Below, piece after piece: positions 1 through 6,841 of a stretch of DNA of 21,627 bases. This stretch comes from JBFLVQ01 sp040758525 (GTDB lineage Bacteria > Acidobacteriota > Blastocatellia > Chloracidobacteriales > JADJPF01): positions 1-21,627 of the forward strand of contig JBFLVQ010000079.1 of assembly GCA_040758525.1 (NCBI GenBank), written 5' to 3'. The notes under the pieces were generated by a model. The model searched no databases. It worked only from the letters and a program-made list of their open reading frames with translations, and was not told where the DNA came from. The first letter of the stretch is position 1, and every line of letters starts with the position of its first letter. The translations under genes were made by a program, and so were the position numbers.

Positions 1-1
1 G

Positions 2-214
2 CTTCAACTCTTTGCTCATAGCAACCTCGTTGCGACTCCCAATCTTACTAAATTAATAAAGATCGATTCCCGGGCGGGTTGTACATCAGGCCCTGTGGCA
101 AGAAACAGAAAAGCATACGACGACCGCCACTCATACTGGCTGGCGTTTTCTTACCCGAAAACTACTGGCTGGGTTCACCACATTATAATGTGCAAACCCC
201 AATCCTTAAACTGA
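2..214 (+). CDS. 3' end of a protein with an SH3b-like C-terminus (5' end outside window)
   Basis: An open frame enters from the left edge and runs 70 codons to a TGA at 212-214. The last ~35 residues read like the end of a bacterial SH3b domain: YDDRHSYWLAFSYP followed by KTTGWVHHIIM, matching the usual pattern of a Trp-containing strand, a turn, and a terminal TGWVHxxY-type strand. SH3b domains commonly bind peptidoglycan or sit at the end of secreted or envelope proteins. The start and upstream domains are not visible, so the full function is unknown. The gene converges on the minus-strand gene ending at 283. A 70-codon open frame could arise by chance, so the call rests on the SH3b resemblance, which I judge by eye. 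Confidence 0.5.
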   Translation, partial: LQLFAHSNLVATPNLTKLIKIDSRAGCTSGPVARNRKAYDDRHSYWLAFSYPKTTGWVHHIIMCKPQSLN

Positions 215-282
215 AAATTGCTATCCGTGAAGAAATTCTGACTGCAAGACAGCGATAGCACTAGCAAGTTTGGCAATTATGA

Positions 283-702
283 TCAATTTATATACTTGCT
301 ATCAAATACCTCGTCAGCAGCATTAAGATCCTTGCCTGCATCACTGGTGTAAGCTACCGCTGAGGGCGATTCTAACACCAGTCGCACCGCACAGTCGGAA
401 GCAGCTAGACCAACAAAGAAATTGATTCGAAAGGTGGCGGACAACACCCCACTTGCCTCCGGCAGGCGAACTTGATAGTGGCTGCCATCATCGATCATCT
501 GTGTGGCAATATGAAAGATACGCAAATATTGCGCACTCTCTAGTGGTATCGCCTTAATCACTACCCAATGCGAGGCAACCAGTGCCTGAAAACGTAACTC
601 TCCGGCTTCCCAACAGAGTTTACATTCCTGCGCCTGACGGCGGTAGGCTTCTAGCAGCAATCCATTAGCTTGGCGCATCCAGTCCCAAAACTCTTCTCCC
701 AT
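283..702 (-). CDS. hypothetical protein, 139 aa
   Basis: I do not recognise this family. The ATG at 702 is preceded by a good Shine-Dalgarno (GGGAGG, then GTAGCAGCT before ATG). The N-terminal half is rich in Trp, Glu and Arg and looks helical (GEEFWDWMRQANGLLLEAYR). The middle has alternating hydrophobic strands (ALVASHWVVIKAIPL, YLRIFHIATQMI, YQVRLP, ATFRINFFVGLA), suggesting a small alpha/beta protein. There is no signal peptide or membrane segment. It is probably cytoplasmic and monocistronic: the next upstream gene on the strand ends at 889, behind a terminator. The C-terminal 25 residues look disordered. Confidence 0.7.
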   Translation of the reverse strand: MGEEFWDWMRQANGLLLEAYRRQAQECKLCWEAGELRFQALVASHWVVIKAIPLESAQYLRIFHIATQMIDDGSHYQVRLPEASGVLSATFRINFFVGLAASDCAVRLVLESPSAVAYTSDAGKDLNAADEVFDSKYIN

Positions 703-800
703 AGCTGCTACCTCCCGCTAACCCCCTTTACACCATTATGGGGTGCTTATCTTAACATTAGTAGGCTAACGGTTGCTAGTCCGCTTTTTATCATTAATTG

Positions 801-847
801 AAAATAACAAAGGGCACAAAGACTGTAATTGCCAAGTCTTGTGCCCT
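801..847 (-). terminator. Rho-independent terminator of the beta-helix gene
   Basis: An inverted repeat pairs 811-824 (AGGGCACAAAGACT) with 835-847 (AGTCTTGTGCCCT), a 13-bp stem with one bulged base and a 10-nt loop. On the minus strand it is followed by TTGTTATTTT (810-801). It lies about 40 bp past the stop of the gene at 889-1845, the expected place and orientation. The + strand side has no T tract. Confidence 0.85.
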
Positions 848-888
848 GATAAAGATTATGCTATCGAGAATCGGTAATATTGCTATGT

Positions 889-1845
889 CTATTCTACCCC
901 ATCAAGTTGCGTAGCATCAGAAGCGAAATGGAAAGGAGTAGGATTAGCCACATTGCCGCCCATAAAATTGCGATCGTTGTCAAAGATCGCGCTCTGCACT
1001 AATGTAATGCCTCGTGTAGAAGCATTGTTGACGCCTGCGGCAGTATTGCCAGAGACGGTAGTGCGAATCAGTGCGCCGGTTGACTGCTCTTCAAAGCGTA
1101 CGCCTGTGCCAGGACCAGGGGTACCAGGACCAGCAGCAGTAAAGCGCATGCCTGAGGCAGTGATAAAGGAATCGAGCACCGTTACTCGCGACATACCAGC
1201 AGCACGTATACCAAAATTAAGGTTACTATCCAGACGGCAGTTAACCACCTGTACACGTGAGGTGCCTAATACTGTGATGCCCTCAGAGTAATTGCGAATC
1301 GCCAGATTGCGTAAGATCACACCACGATCAGTTGACATGGTATTGATGGTAATGCCGGAACCAGCCATACGTGTGGCATTATTGGCATCACCTTGTAGTA
1401 CAGCATCAATATTGGCCTGTACACCAGGAGCGGCCTCAATAATTGTCACACCATTAACAGCGGTTTGGCCACCAGCGGTATTGGGAATCATAACACTCTC
1501 GGGAAAGCGACCGCTGGTCACAATAATGACATGACCATTAGCATTGGCGCCGCCGTTGGCCCCTAGCAGGGCTGCGCCGATTGTACCAAAGATACGATCG
1601 GCGCCATTATCAGTGTCTTCAGCGGCTCCTACCATACCATCACCATCATAATCACCACCACTGCCGGCTGGTACGGTGGTCGAACCTGGTCCACCATTGC
1701 CAGCGTTGTTACCTTCAACTAGCACAGGGTGATTTGCTGAACTGTTTTGACTGGCCATCAAGCCGGCGAAAGCAAAAACCATCAGTAACGCCAGCGTCCA
1801 GGAAATGGTCCCTCTCCTATATATATTTGAGATAATCCTCATCAT
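889..1845 (-). CDS. secreted right-handed parallel beta-helix protein with EF-hand-like loop
   Basis: The 318-residue product starts at tandem ATGs behind a strong Shine-Dalgarno (CAGGAGGAGCTTAA). Residues 1-38 form a signal peptide: Arg-rich start, hydrophobic core WTLALLMVFAFAGLMA, then likely cleavage near ASQNSSANH. Residues 65-76 fit a calcium-binding EF-hand or dockerin loop (D65, D67, D69, G70, E76). From about residue 105 the chain is a run of short beta strands with turn residues N, G and D (VIIVTSGR, VTIIEAA, VILRNLAIRN, GITVLGTSRVQVVNCRLDSN, TVLDSFI, ALIRTTVSGN, GITLVQSAIFDN), typical of PbH1 coils of the pectate-lyase-like superfamily. It is probably exported and may bind or process polysaccharide, but catalytic residues cannot be assigned. 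It is short for the family, with about eight coils. Two Gly/Pro/Ala-rich linkers (50-64, 238-248) stand out. Confidence 0.85.
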   Translation of the reverse strand: MMRIISNIYRRGTISWTLALLMVFAFAGLMASQNSSANHPVLVEGNNAGNGGPGSTTVPAGSGGDYDGDGMVGAAEDTDNGADRIFGTIGAALLGANGGANANGHVIIVTSGRFPESVMIPNTAGGQTAVNGVTIIEAAPGVQANIDAVLQGDANNATRMAGSGITINTMSTDRGVILRNLAIRNYSEGITVLGTSRVQVVNCRLDSNLNFGIRAAGMSRVTVLDSFITASGMRFTAAGPGTPGPGTGVRFEEQSTGALIRTTVSGNTAAGVNNASTRGITLVQSAIFDNDRNFMGGNVANPTPFHFASDATQLDGVE

Positions 1846-2003
1846 TTAAGCTCCTCCTGTAAATTTGGCAATGAACGCTCAAGATTATTGACAGAAAATC
1901 CGGCGGAATCTGTAACGATTGCACTCGTTCTAGCAAACCTTTAGCCAGTAACTGCGCAAATATCCACATTGAATTGATTGGCCCCTCCAAGTGCAACAAC
2001 TAA

Positions 2004-2030
2004 TTAATACTCGTGGACACCTTTTGTCAA
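2004..2030 (-). promoter_or_regulatory. candidate sigma70-type promoter for the beta-helix gene
   Basis: On the minus strand a perfect TTGACA (2030-2025) is followed after 15 bp by TATTAA (2009-2004). The spacing is short. A start here would give a leader of about 150 nt before the ATG at 1845. The intergenic stretch 1846-2067 holds no other clear signal. Confidence 0.4.
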
Positions 2031-2067
2031 CCATTTAACGGGGGGAATTTTTTCTTATATCGGCCAT

Positions 2068-3738
2068 TCAGCTCTTACGCACCAGCACTAATGACAACGA
2101 AGGAGAGCTACTACGTGCGAAAAAATTCTCCCAGCGTAGTTGTAGCAGCGGCTGACGAGCCAATATTTCTAGTGGAATTGGGGTACGCCCTTGTAGCATC
2201 TCTAAGTAATCAGCACGGGTAATAAAATAGACCTGTCTATCACTATCAAGGCGTTTTAACATTTCATCAAAATCACAACTCTGAAAAATCTTTCGTTCGG
2301 TATAAAACATCAGACTGGGAGCATCTACACAGAATGTCCCGACTTCATCCTGACGCGCGGCTTGCTCCTTAATAAGACGGGCAAAACGTGGTACAGGACG
2401 GTAGTATTCAAGTTTCGGCATCACTAATGTAAGCCCAAAGATCAGTACCAGCGCAGCTATCACTAGCAACTGTGCCTGCGTTGTAAAATCACCACGCCAC
2501 CATTGCCAGGTAAGCGTAATACTAAGCATTATCAGCACCGCTATGGGCAGATAGATGAGTAGTGTCGGCATCTCCAGTTTGCTGTGTCCTATTAAGAGAA
2601 CTATCGCTGCACCTGTACACACCACAATCAGTAACAGTGTGACAATACGGTGTAGTTGCATTAGTAGGCGGTCGCGTTGGAACAGGCAAGCAGTAAAGTA
2701 ATGACCAATAAGTAGTGCGGCCGCCGGATAGAGCACAACTAGATAGACGGCCCGTTTTCCAATCGAGACGCTGAAGAAGATAAACACAAAAAGAAACCAG
2801 ATGAATGGCAATAGCATTAGCGATTCGCGTGGCTGTTGTCTAGACAAGGTGTGGAACTGTTGCCGCAACCACTTTATCCAATAGATTAATACTGGCAAGG
2901 TAAAGAGTGACCAAGGTAGTGTCTCTGCCAGATAGACCCCTATATAGTAATAAGCAGCACGACCACCTAGTTGATCTGTTACATAACGCTGTACCGTCTC
3001 CTGTATTATATTGACTTGTATAAATTCCCAACCGTAGCGACCTGCCATCATCAAATACCAAGGCAGACCAATTGCTAATATGACAAGATAGCCAAGAGGA
3101 TGAAATAGTAGTACCAATAGATCCCAACGACGTTGCACTAATATAAATAGTCCCATCACAACAAACGGTATTACAATCGCGACTAATCCCTTGTCGAGCA
3201 TGCCCAAACCACTTGCACCATATGCAAGCAATAACCAACCCAACCGTGCCCGTCCAGGTGGCGCAACTACCGCATAAGCAAAACCAGTTAGACTAGCAGT
3301 AATCAAGAGGGTAAGAAAGATGTCGCCAGCATACTGACGTGCATAGACCATATATTTAAGCATTGTTGCTAACACCAGTGCAGCCGCTAGACCAGTGCGC
3401 GCATCCACTATTCGTCTACCTAGTGCATAGACTAATAACACTGTTAGTGTCGCAGCAATTGCGATTGGCAGTCGTGCAGAAAATTCTGATACTCCCAGTT
3501 TGTAATAGCAGGCAGCAATTATCCAGGTAGTGAAAGGTGGCTTCTTAAAACGTGGTTCGTAATTGTAGGTCGGTACCAACCAGTCACCCGATTCTAAAAG
3601 CTCACGTGGCGGCTCGGCATAGAATCCTTCGTTGCCATCCCATAATGAATTTGCACCTAAATTGATGAAGAATGGCACACAGAAAAGTGCTAGTAGAATA
3701 ATTACACGACGTCCTTTGCAGACTTCTTCACTAAACAT
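2068..3738 (-). CDS. ArnT/PMT-like membrane glycosyltransferase (GT39/GT83 superfamily)
   Basis: This 556-residue integral membrane protein has about a dozen hydrophobic segments (for example 11-27, 91-106, 115-130, 140-155, 165-200, 207-230). The N-terminal periplasmic signature of the GT-C fold is present: SLWDGNEGFYAEPPRELLES, with acidic residues D34 and E37 where ArnT and PMT enzymes have their catalytic or metal-binding acids, then GDWLVPTYNYEPRFKKPP. Such enzymes move a sugar from a polyprenyl-phosphate donor to lipid A, protein or another acceptor on the outer face of the inner membrane. Acceptor and donor cannot be read from sequence. A soluble C-terminal periplasmic domain (about 450-556) is also usual. 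The ATG at 3738 has only a distant GGGGAG, so the exact start is uncertain. It appears monocistronic. Confidence 0.85.
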   Translation of the reverse strand: MFSEEVCKGRRVIILLALFCVPFFINLGANSLWDGNEGFYAEPPRELLESGDWLVPTYNYEPRFKKPPFTTWIIAACYYKLGVSEFSARLPIAIAATLTVLLVYALGRRIVDARTGLAAALVLATMLKYMVYARQYAGDIFLTLLITASLTGFAYAVVAPPGRARLGWLLLAYGASGLGMLDKGLVAIVIPFVVMGLFILVQRRWDLLVLLFHPLGYLVILAIGLPWYLMMAGRYGWEFIQVNIIQETVQRYVTDQLGGRAAYYYIGVYLAETLPWSLFTLPVLIYWIKWLRQQFHTLSRQQPRESLMLLPFIWFLFVFIFFSVSIGKRAVYLVVLYPAAALLIGHYFTACLFQRDRLLMQLHRIVTLLLIVVCTGAAIVLLIGHSKLEMPTLLIYLPIAVLIMLSITLTWQWWRGDFTTQAQLLVIAALVLIFGLTLVMPKLEYYRPVPRFARLIKEQAARQDEVGTFCVDAPSLMFYTERKIFQSCDFDEMLKRLDSDRQVYFITRADYLEMLQGRTPIPLEILARQPLLQLRWENFFARSSSPSLSLVLVRKS

Positions 3739-3879
3739 TGGCTTGCCTAGCTCCCCACGAAAATTTGGAGCGCAATTGTACCATAGCTCGATTTACTACC
3801 AAGCGCGACGGCGCAAGATAAAATTTTTCCCCTAAGTGTAATGATATCTCAATAGCTTTATTTTCACTTTTACTATATA

Positions 3880-3907
3880 AATATATTGCGCAGTGAGTTG
3901 TATGCAA
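3880..3907 (-). promoter_or_regulatory. candidate promoter for the glycosyltransferase gene
   Basis: On the minus strand TTGCAT (3907-3902) is followed by a 16-bp spacer and TATATT (3885-3880), both close to the sigma70 consensus. The predicted leader is about 135 nt. The surrounding 3739-4014 stretch is AT-rich and otherwise featureless. The open frame from 3964 to 3731 on the same strand lacks a ribosome binding site. Confidence 0.4.
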
Positions 3908-4074
3908 ACTCATTGCGCTCTGTACCACGCAGACGGGAATACTTGCAGCATCGATAACAGTCATACCGGCTGCTCAGAATAAGGTAGTTATTTCTATTTG
4001 CAATACTACATCTTGTGCTATTATTGGCGAGTATAATCTCCCGAACAGAGCGTGGGAAAAATCATTGGACAGCT

Positions 4075-4311
4075 ATGAAGACAACTAGTAATGGCCGAAA
4101 AACCTGCGATGGCTGTGGCGCATGTGGCGCGACACTGTTTCTTGTGCGTAATCTCAAGGAACTGCAAGGGTGTTTATTGGCACCCAAATTAAAGCGCATT
4201 TGTGAGCAGTGCCGTGAGCAGATCTTCCTAGAACTAGAGGCGCTGAAACGACAGGCAGCAAGGATGAGCGTTATGAAACGGCGCCGTCGTGCTACTACCA
4301 AGTACGTTTGA
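4075..4311 (+). CDS. small Cys-rich basic protein, putative zinc binder (78 aa)
   Basis: I do not recognise the family. The product has C11-x2-C14-x2-C17, C33, and C43-x2-C46, an arrangement able to bind one zinc ion (CxxC...CxxC), followed by a helix (REQIFLELEALKRQAARM) and a very basic tail (MKRRRRATTKYV) that could contact nucleic acid. I prefer the ATG at 4075 over the in-frame GTG at 4015: a perfect TATAAT box lies at 4032-4037, downstream of that GTG, and the first Cys follows soon after the ATG. Neither start has a convincing Shine-Dalgarno. It stands alone, divergent from the glycosyltransferase. A role in binding RNA or DNA is a guess from charge alone. Confidence 0.6.
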   Translation: MKTTSNGRKTCDGCGACGATLFLVRNLKELQGCLLAPKLKRICEQCREQIFLELEALKRQAARMSVMKRRRRATTKYV

Positions 4312-4407
4312 CCTGTATTGCGACCACATTTCTCACCAGCAAAAAGCTGCCCAGAAAATTTTGGCGGCAGTGATAATACTAGTCAATAAATCTTGCTATG
4401 GATTATC

Positions 4408-4433
4408 AGGATAGTAGGATAGTAGGATAGTAG
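4408..4433. repeat. octamer tandem repeat
   Basis: AGGATAGT is repeated three full times without mismatch, plus two bases of a fourth copy. It lies just downstream, on the minus strand, of the terminator at 4464-4508. Confidence 0.9.
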
Positions 4434-4463
4434 TCTTACAACGAAGTGTGGAATAATTTCGAC

Positions 4464-4508
4464 AAAAAAAAATCGGTGCTGCAGTCGTGGGAGAAACCCG
4501 CAGCACCG
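4464..4508 (-). terminator. strong Rho-independent terminator on the minus strand
   Basis: CGGTGCTGC (4474-4482) pairs perfectly with GCAGCACCG (4500-4508). Within the loop GGG can pair with CCC. On the minus strand the stem is followed by A then nine Ts (4472-4464). There is no credible protein gene upstream on this strand, so the terminated transcript is probably the structured RNA called at 4464-4586. Confidence 0.85.
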
Positions 4509-4586
4509 AACCCAGTAGTGATCACTGTCCTCACCCCAGTAACCACTTATAGAGACCATAGCGATGTTACCATCACTAATATCTCT
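4464..4586 (-). ncRNA. candidate structured non-coding RNA (three tandem hairpins)
   Basis: Read on the minus strand, three hairpins follow one another. Hairpin 1 (4586-4551): 5-bp outer stem AGAGA/TCTCT, a 3x3 internal loop, an 8-bp stem TAGTGATG/CATCGCTA, and a GTAA loop, which fits the stable GNRA class. Hairpin 2 (4547-4517): 11-bp stem AGTGGTTACTG/CAGTGATCACT with a 9-nt loop. Hairpin 3 is the terminator. Stems 1 and 2 contain G-T oppositions that are G.U pairs only in a minus-strand transcript; in the + transcript they would be A.C mismatches, so the structure itself favours this strand. The 5' end and promoter are unclear and probably lie between 4587 and 4700. It does not match the landmarks I know for tmRNA, SRP RNA or RNase P RNA. 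It could instead be the structured tail of a short mRNA. Confidence 0.5.
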
Positions 4587-4913
4587 TGCCCCACCTAATG
4601 CCTGAGCAAAGTATGTGCCAATCACAGAGAGTGTTTTTAAGTTTACGCGATATTCAGTTATCTCGTGGAAAAACCTGCCTTTGCTAAAAAATATCGGAGT
4701 TTGGTAAGAGTACCATATAGGGCATAACTGAGCCTAACTATGTAGAAAATACCTGTATGGCTATGTAGGAATTTCATAGTAGTGATAGTTAGCTTTGGCA
4801 ACTTCCCTGTTAGCTATTCCGATAATGTGTTAACTTCTTCAAAGTGACTCTCATTCATTGCTCTTACGTGATCACTTTTTATTATTGATGTATTAACTAG
4901 GGAGGGTTAAGCA

Positions 4914-6833
4914 ATGGCGGATATAAAGAAGACTAGTGATTCTCTTATCGATCTGTCGAGCAGTAGCTCTATGCTTAACGATGCGGCTATGCCGATATCG
5001 GTGCAGTACTCATCGATCAAGCCTAATGAGTCACTGCTATCAAAGAGTAGCGAAGAGATCACACAAGCACTCAGTATGGCTAAATCAAAGACGGGTGAAC
5101 TTCTCATCTATACCGACCTAGTTAAGAATCAACTTGTCTCAGACACAGGTGGACACCAGATAATATCCAGTGATTCACTCAACCTACCAACATATACTTC
5201 AGTGCAAAATAGCATCAATTACACTGCTGAATCGGCGCTATTGAAAGCTAATTTAGAAAAAGAGCAAAGGCATGCTGCTGAACATCGTAATGCTGAAGCA
5301 GCGCTAGCTGGTGCGCACCAAGCTGAAGAGATGGCGCTACGTAATCGCCATCTACAGGAAGAGACCGTGCTAGCAACTATCAATCGCGCTGCTGAAGCCG
5401 AATTACGTAAGATCAATGCAGCAGCAGCAGAGGCTCTGCATATTGCCAATTTACAGCAAGAAGAAGCGCTAGTAGCACAACATCGCGATGAGCAGAGCAA
5501 TCTACTAACAGCAAATTTGAAAGCGGAAGCTGAATTCGCAGGACGTAATCGTGCACAAGAGGCAGCCGAGCGACAAGCCAATGTTGCTGCCGAAGCAGCC
5601 TTACGTGCCCAGCATGAACAGGATGAAGTAGCATTAGGGGAAGCCAACCGTATTAAGCAGCTTGCCCACTCAGAACAACATAGACTGTCTGAAACTAGAA
5701 TCGCTGCCAGTAATCGCAAGGCAGAAGAGGAACTCACGGCTGCACACACTGCCTTAAGACTGCGTGAACATGATAATTATCTTGTGCAAGCAACAGAACT
5801 GGCTGCTCAGCACCGCAGTGCTGAGGCAGGAGAAACTGATCCAGAAAAACTCGCGCTACTACAAGCACAACATTATGCCGAGCAAACCACATTTGCTACC
5901 GCACATCAGCAATCTCAGGCCGCGCTTGCCTTACAGCATGAGGACCTAGAAGCAAAATTCCATGCTGACAATTTAAAAGCAGAAGCTGCCCTCGCTAGTG
6001 CCAATCGCCAGGCTGAACTACTTGAGCTGGAAGCAGACAATGCCGCGGAAAATCAACTTAAAACCAATAATGCTAGCTCACAAGCGGCACTAGTAGCGGC
6101 TAATGCTGCTAAACAAGCGGCACTACATCAAGCCAATGCGGTCGCAGAAGCGGAGTTTGCTAATGCCAACCGGCAAGCAGAAGCAGCTTTGAAGATAGTA
6201 CAGACAACGGCTACAGCGGCTCTTAATGAACAACATCGTATTAATGAGCAAGATCTACACGAACATAGTGTCGTGGCAGAGCAGACACTAGTAACAACAC
6301 ATCAAGCTGCTGAGAGGGCACTTGCGACATTGAATGCAGTTGATGAAAAGCTTTTTGCAGAGCAGCATCGTATCCAAGAAGCATCTCTTCGCGAGGCCAA
6401 TCTAGCAGCAGAGGCGAGCGAACGCTTTCGTGATCGTAATGCTGAAAGTAATCTACGCTTCTACAATACCTTACTTATTCAATTTGCTACTCTCATCGAT
6501 GTAATGCGGGCAACAGAACAGCAGCACTTGCTGGATGCCAATTCCGAAGCACAACCACGTACACGCAAGCAGTCCTACTCAAGTCGTCGTACATCCCTAC
6601 TACATTCACTTAATAAAGTCGCTACCACAACACAAGTCTCTCAAGATCATAGATCGATCCGTCTTATCGAGATGATGCGTAATATGGTCAACCGTCTAGA
6701 CAGCATTACGTCCAGAGAACTCAACAAAGTTGAAGCAGAATTAAACAGTTTGAAAATATCTTTTGAACAGATTGGCGAGCAAGAGCGCAGTCTACTTACT
6801 GCTGCGATGGCTGACTTCGCAGGGATAAACTAG
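4914..6833 (+). CDS. long hendecad-repeat coiled-coil protein, 639 aa
   Basis: The ATG at 4914 follows a strong Shine-Dalgarno (GGGAGGG, then TTAAGCA). There is no signal peptide or membrane segment, so the product is probably cytoplasmic. Residues 1-100 are Ser-rich and of low complexity. Residues 101-516 are 11-residue repeats with consensus [AQ]-[NH]-[RL]-x-A-E-x-A-L-x-[AE]: 19 units (101-309), a 9-residue break with a proline (310-318, after GETD), then 18 units (319-516) in register. Residues 517-639 are helical without the repeat and include a basic Ser-rich linker (RTRKQSYSSRRTS). Hendecads give near-straight or slightly right-handed coiled coils, or long amphipathic helices. The length suggests a rod or filament of roughly 60 nm if fully extended (416 residues at 0.15 nm each). 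It resembles no enzyme. Neighbours give no functional clue. Confidence 0.85.
   Translation: MADIKKTSDSLIDLSSSSSMLNDAAMPISVQYSSIKPNESLLSKSSEEITQALSMAKSKTGELLIYTDLVKNQLVSDTGGHQIISSDSLNLPTYTSVQNSINYTAESALLKANLEKEQRHAAEHRNAEAALAGAHQAEEMALRNRHLQEETVLATINRAAEAELRKINAAAAEALHIANLQQEEALVAQHRDEQSNLLTANLKAEAEFAGRNRAQEAAERQANVAAEAALRAQHEQDEVALGEANRIKQLAHSEQHRLSETRIAASNRKAEEELTAAHTALRLREHDNYLVQATELAAQHRSAEAGETDPEKLALLQAQHYAEQTTFATAHQQSQAALALQHEDLEAKFHADNLKAEAALASANRQAELLELEADNAAENQLKTNNASSQAALVAANAAKQAALHQANAVAEAEFANANRQAEAALKIVQTTATAALNEQHRINEQDLHEHSVVAEQTLVTTHQAAERALATLNAVDEKLFAEQHRIQEASLREANLAAEASERFRDRNAESNLRFYNTLLIQFATLIDVMRATEQQHLLDANSEAQPRTRKQSYSSRRTSLLHSLNKVATTTQVSQDHRSIRLIEMMRNMVNRLDSITSRELNKVEAELNSLKISFEQIGEQERSLLTAAMADFAGIN
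5214..6461 (+). repeat. 33-bp-period coding repeat (37 hendecads)
   Basis: This is the DNA coding for residues 101-516. The period is 33 bp, interrupted once by 27 bp (5841-5867). Units have diverged at the nucleotide level (mixed codons for A, E, N and H), which points to an old repeat held by protein-level selection rather than a recent expansion. Confidence 0.85.
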
Positions 6834-6841
6834 CGTCTGCT

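Larger units (their letters stand above)
4312..4913. other. 602-bp gap without a convincing protein gene
   Basis: The stretch contains an octamer tandem repeat (4408-4433), a minus-strand terminator with two more hairpins (4464-4586) and the leader of the hendecad gene. An 80-codon minus-strand open frame (4625-4383) starts with GTG without a ribosome binding site and reads straight through the terminator, so I do not call it. Between 4590 and 4900 I see only AT-rich sequence and a weak inverted repeat (4841-4847 AAAGTGA with 4872-4878 TCACTTT). Confidence 0.6.

Noticed and set aside
1..19. Start of a minus-strand gene (MSKELK...) leaving the window
   Set aside because: An ATG at 19 with GAGG upstream is possible, but only six codons are visible and the overlapping + strand frame is better supported.
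179..192. 14-bp palindrome CACATTATAATGTG as an operator
   Set aside because: It is perfect but lies inside the 3' end of the edge gene, with no matching promoter for a neighbouring gene.
1817..1999. 60-codon minus-strand frame overlapping the beta-helix start
   Set aside because: It starts with TTG, has no family-like features and overlaps the well-supported start and signal peptide.
3731..3964. 77-codon minus-strand frame whose stop overlaps the glycosyltransferase start
   Set aside because: The overlap resembles coupling, but there is no ribosome site, no recognisable fold, and the candidate promoter lies inside it.
4383..4625. 80-codon minus-strand open frame as a protein gene
   Set aside because: It begins with GTG without a ribosome site and its last third is the terminator hairpin and T tract; a structured RNA explains the sequence better.
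5219..5749. 176-codon open frame antisense to the hendecad gene
   Set aside because: Its Ala/Ser/Cys-rich reading is the shadow of the Ala/Glu repeat on the other strand; no ribosome site.
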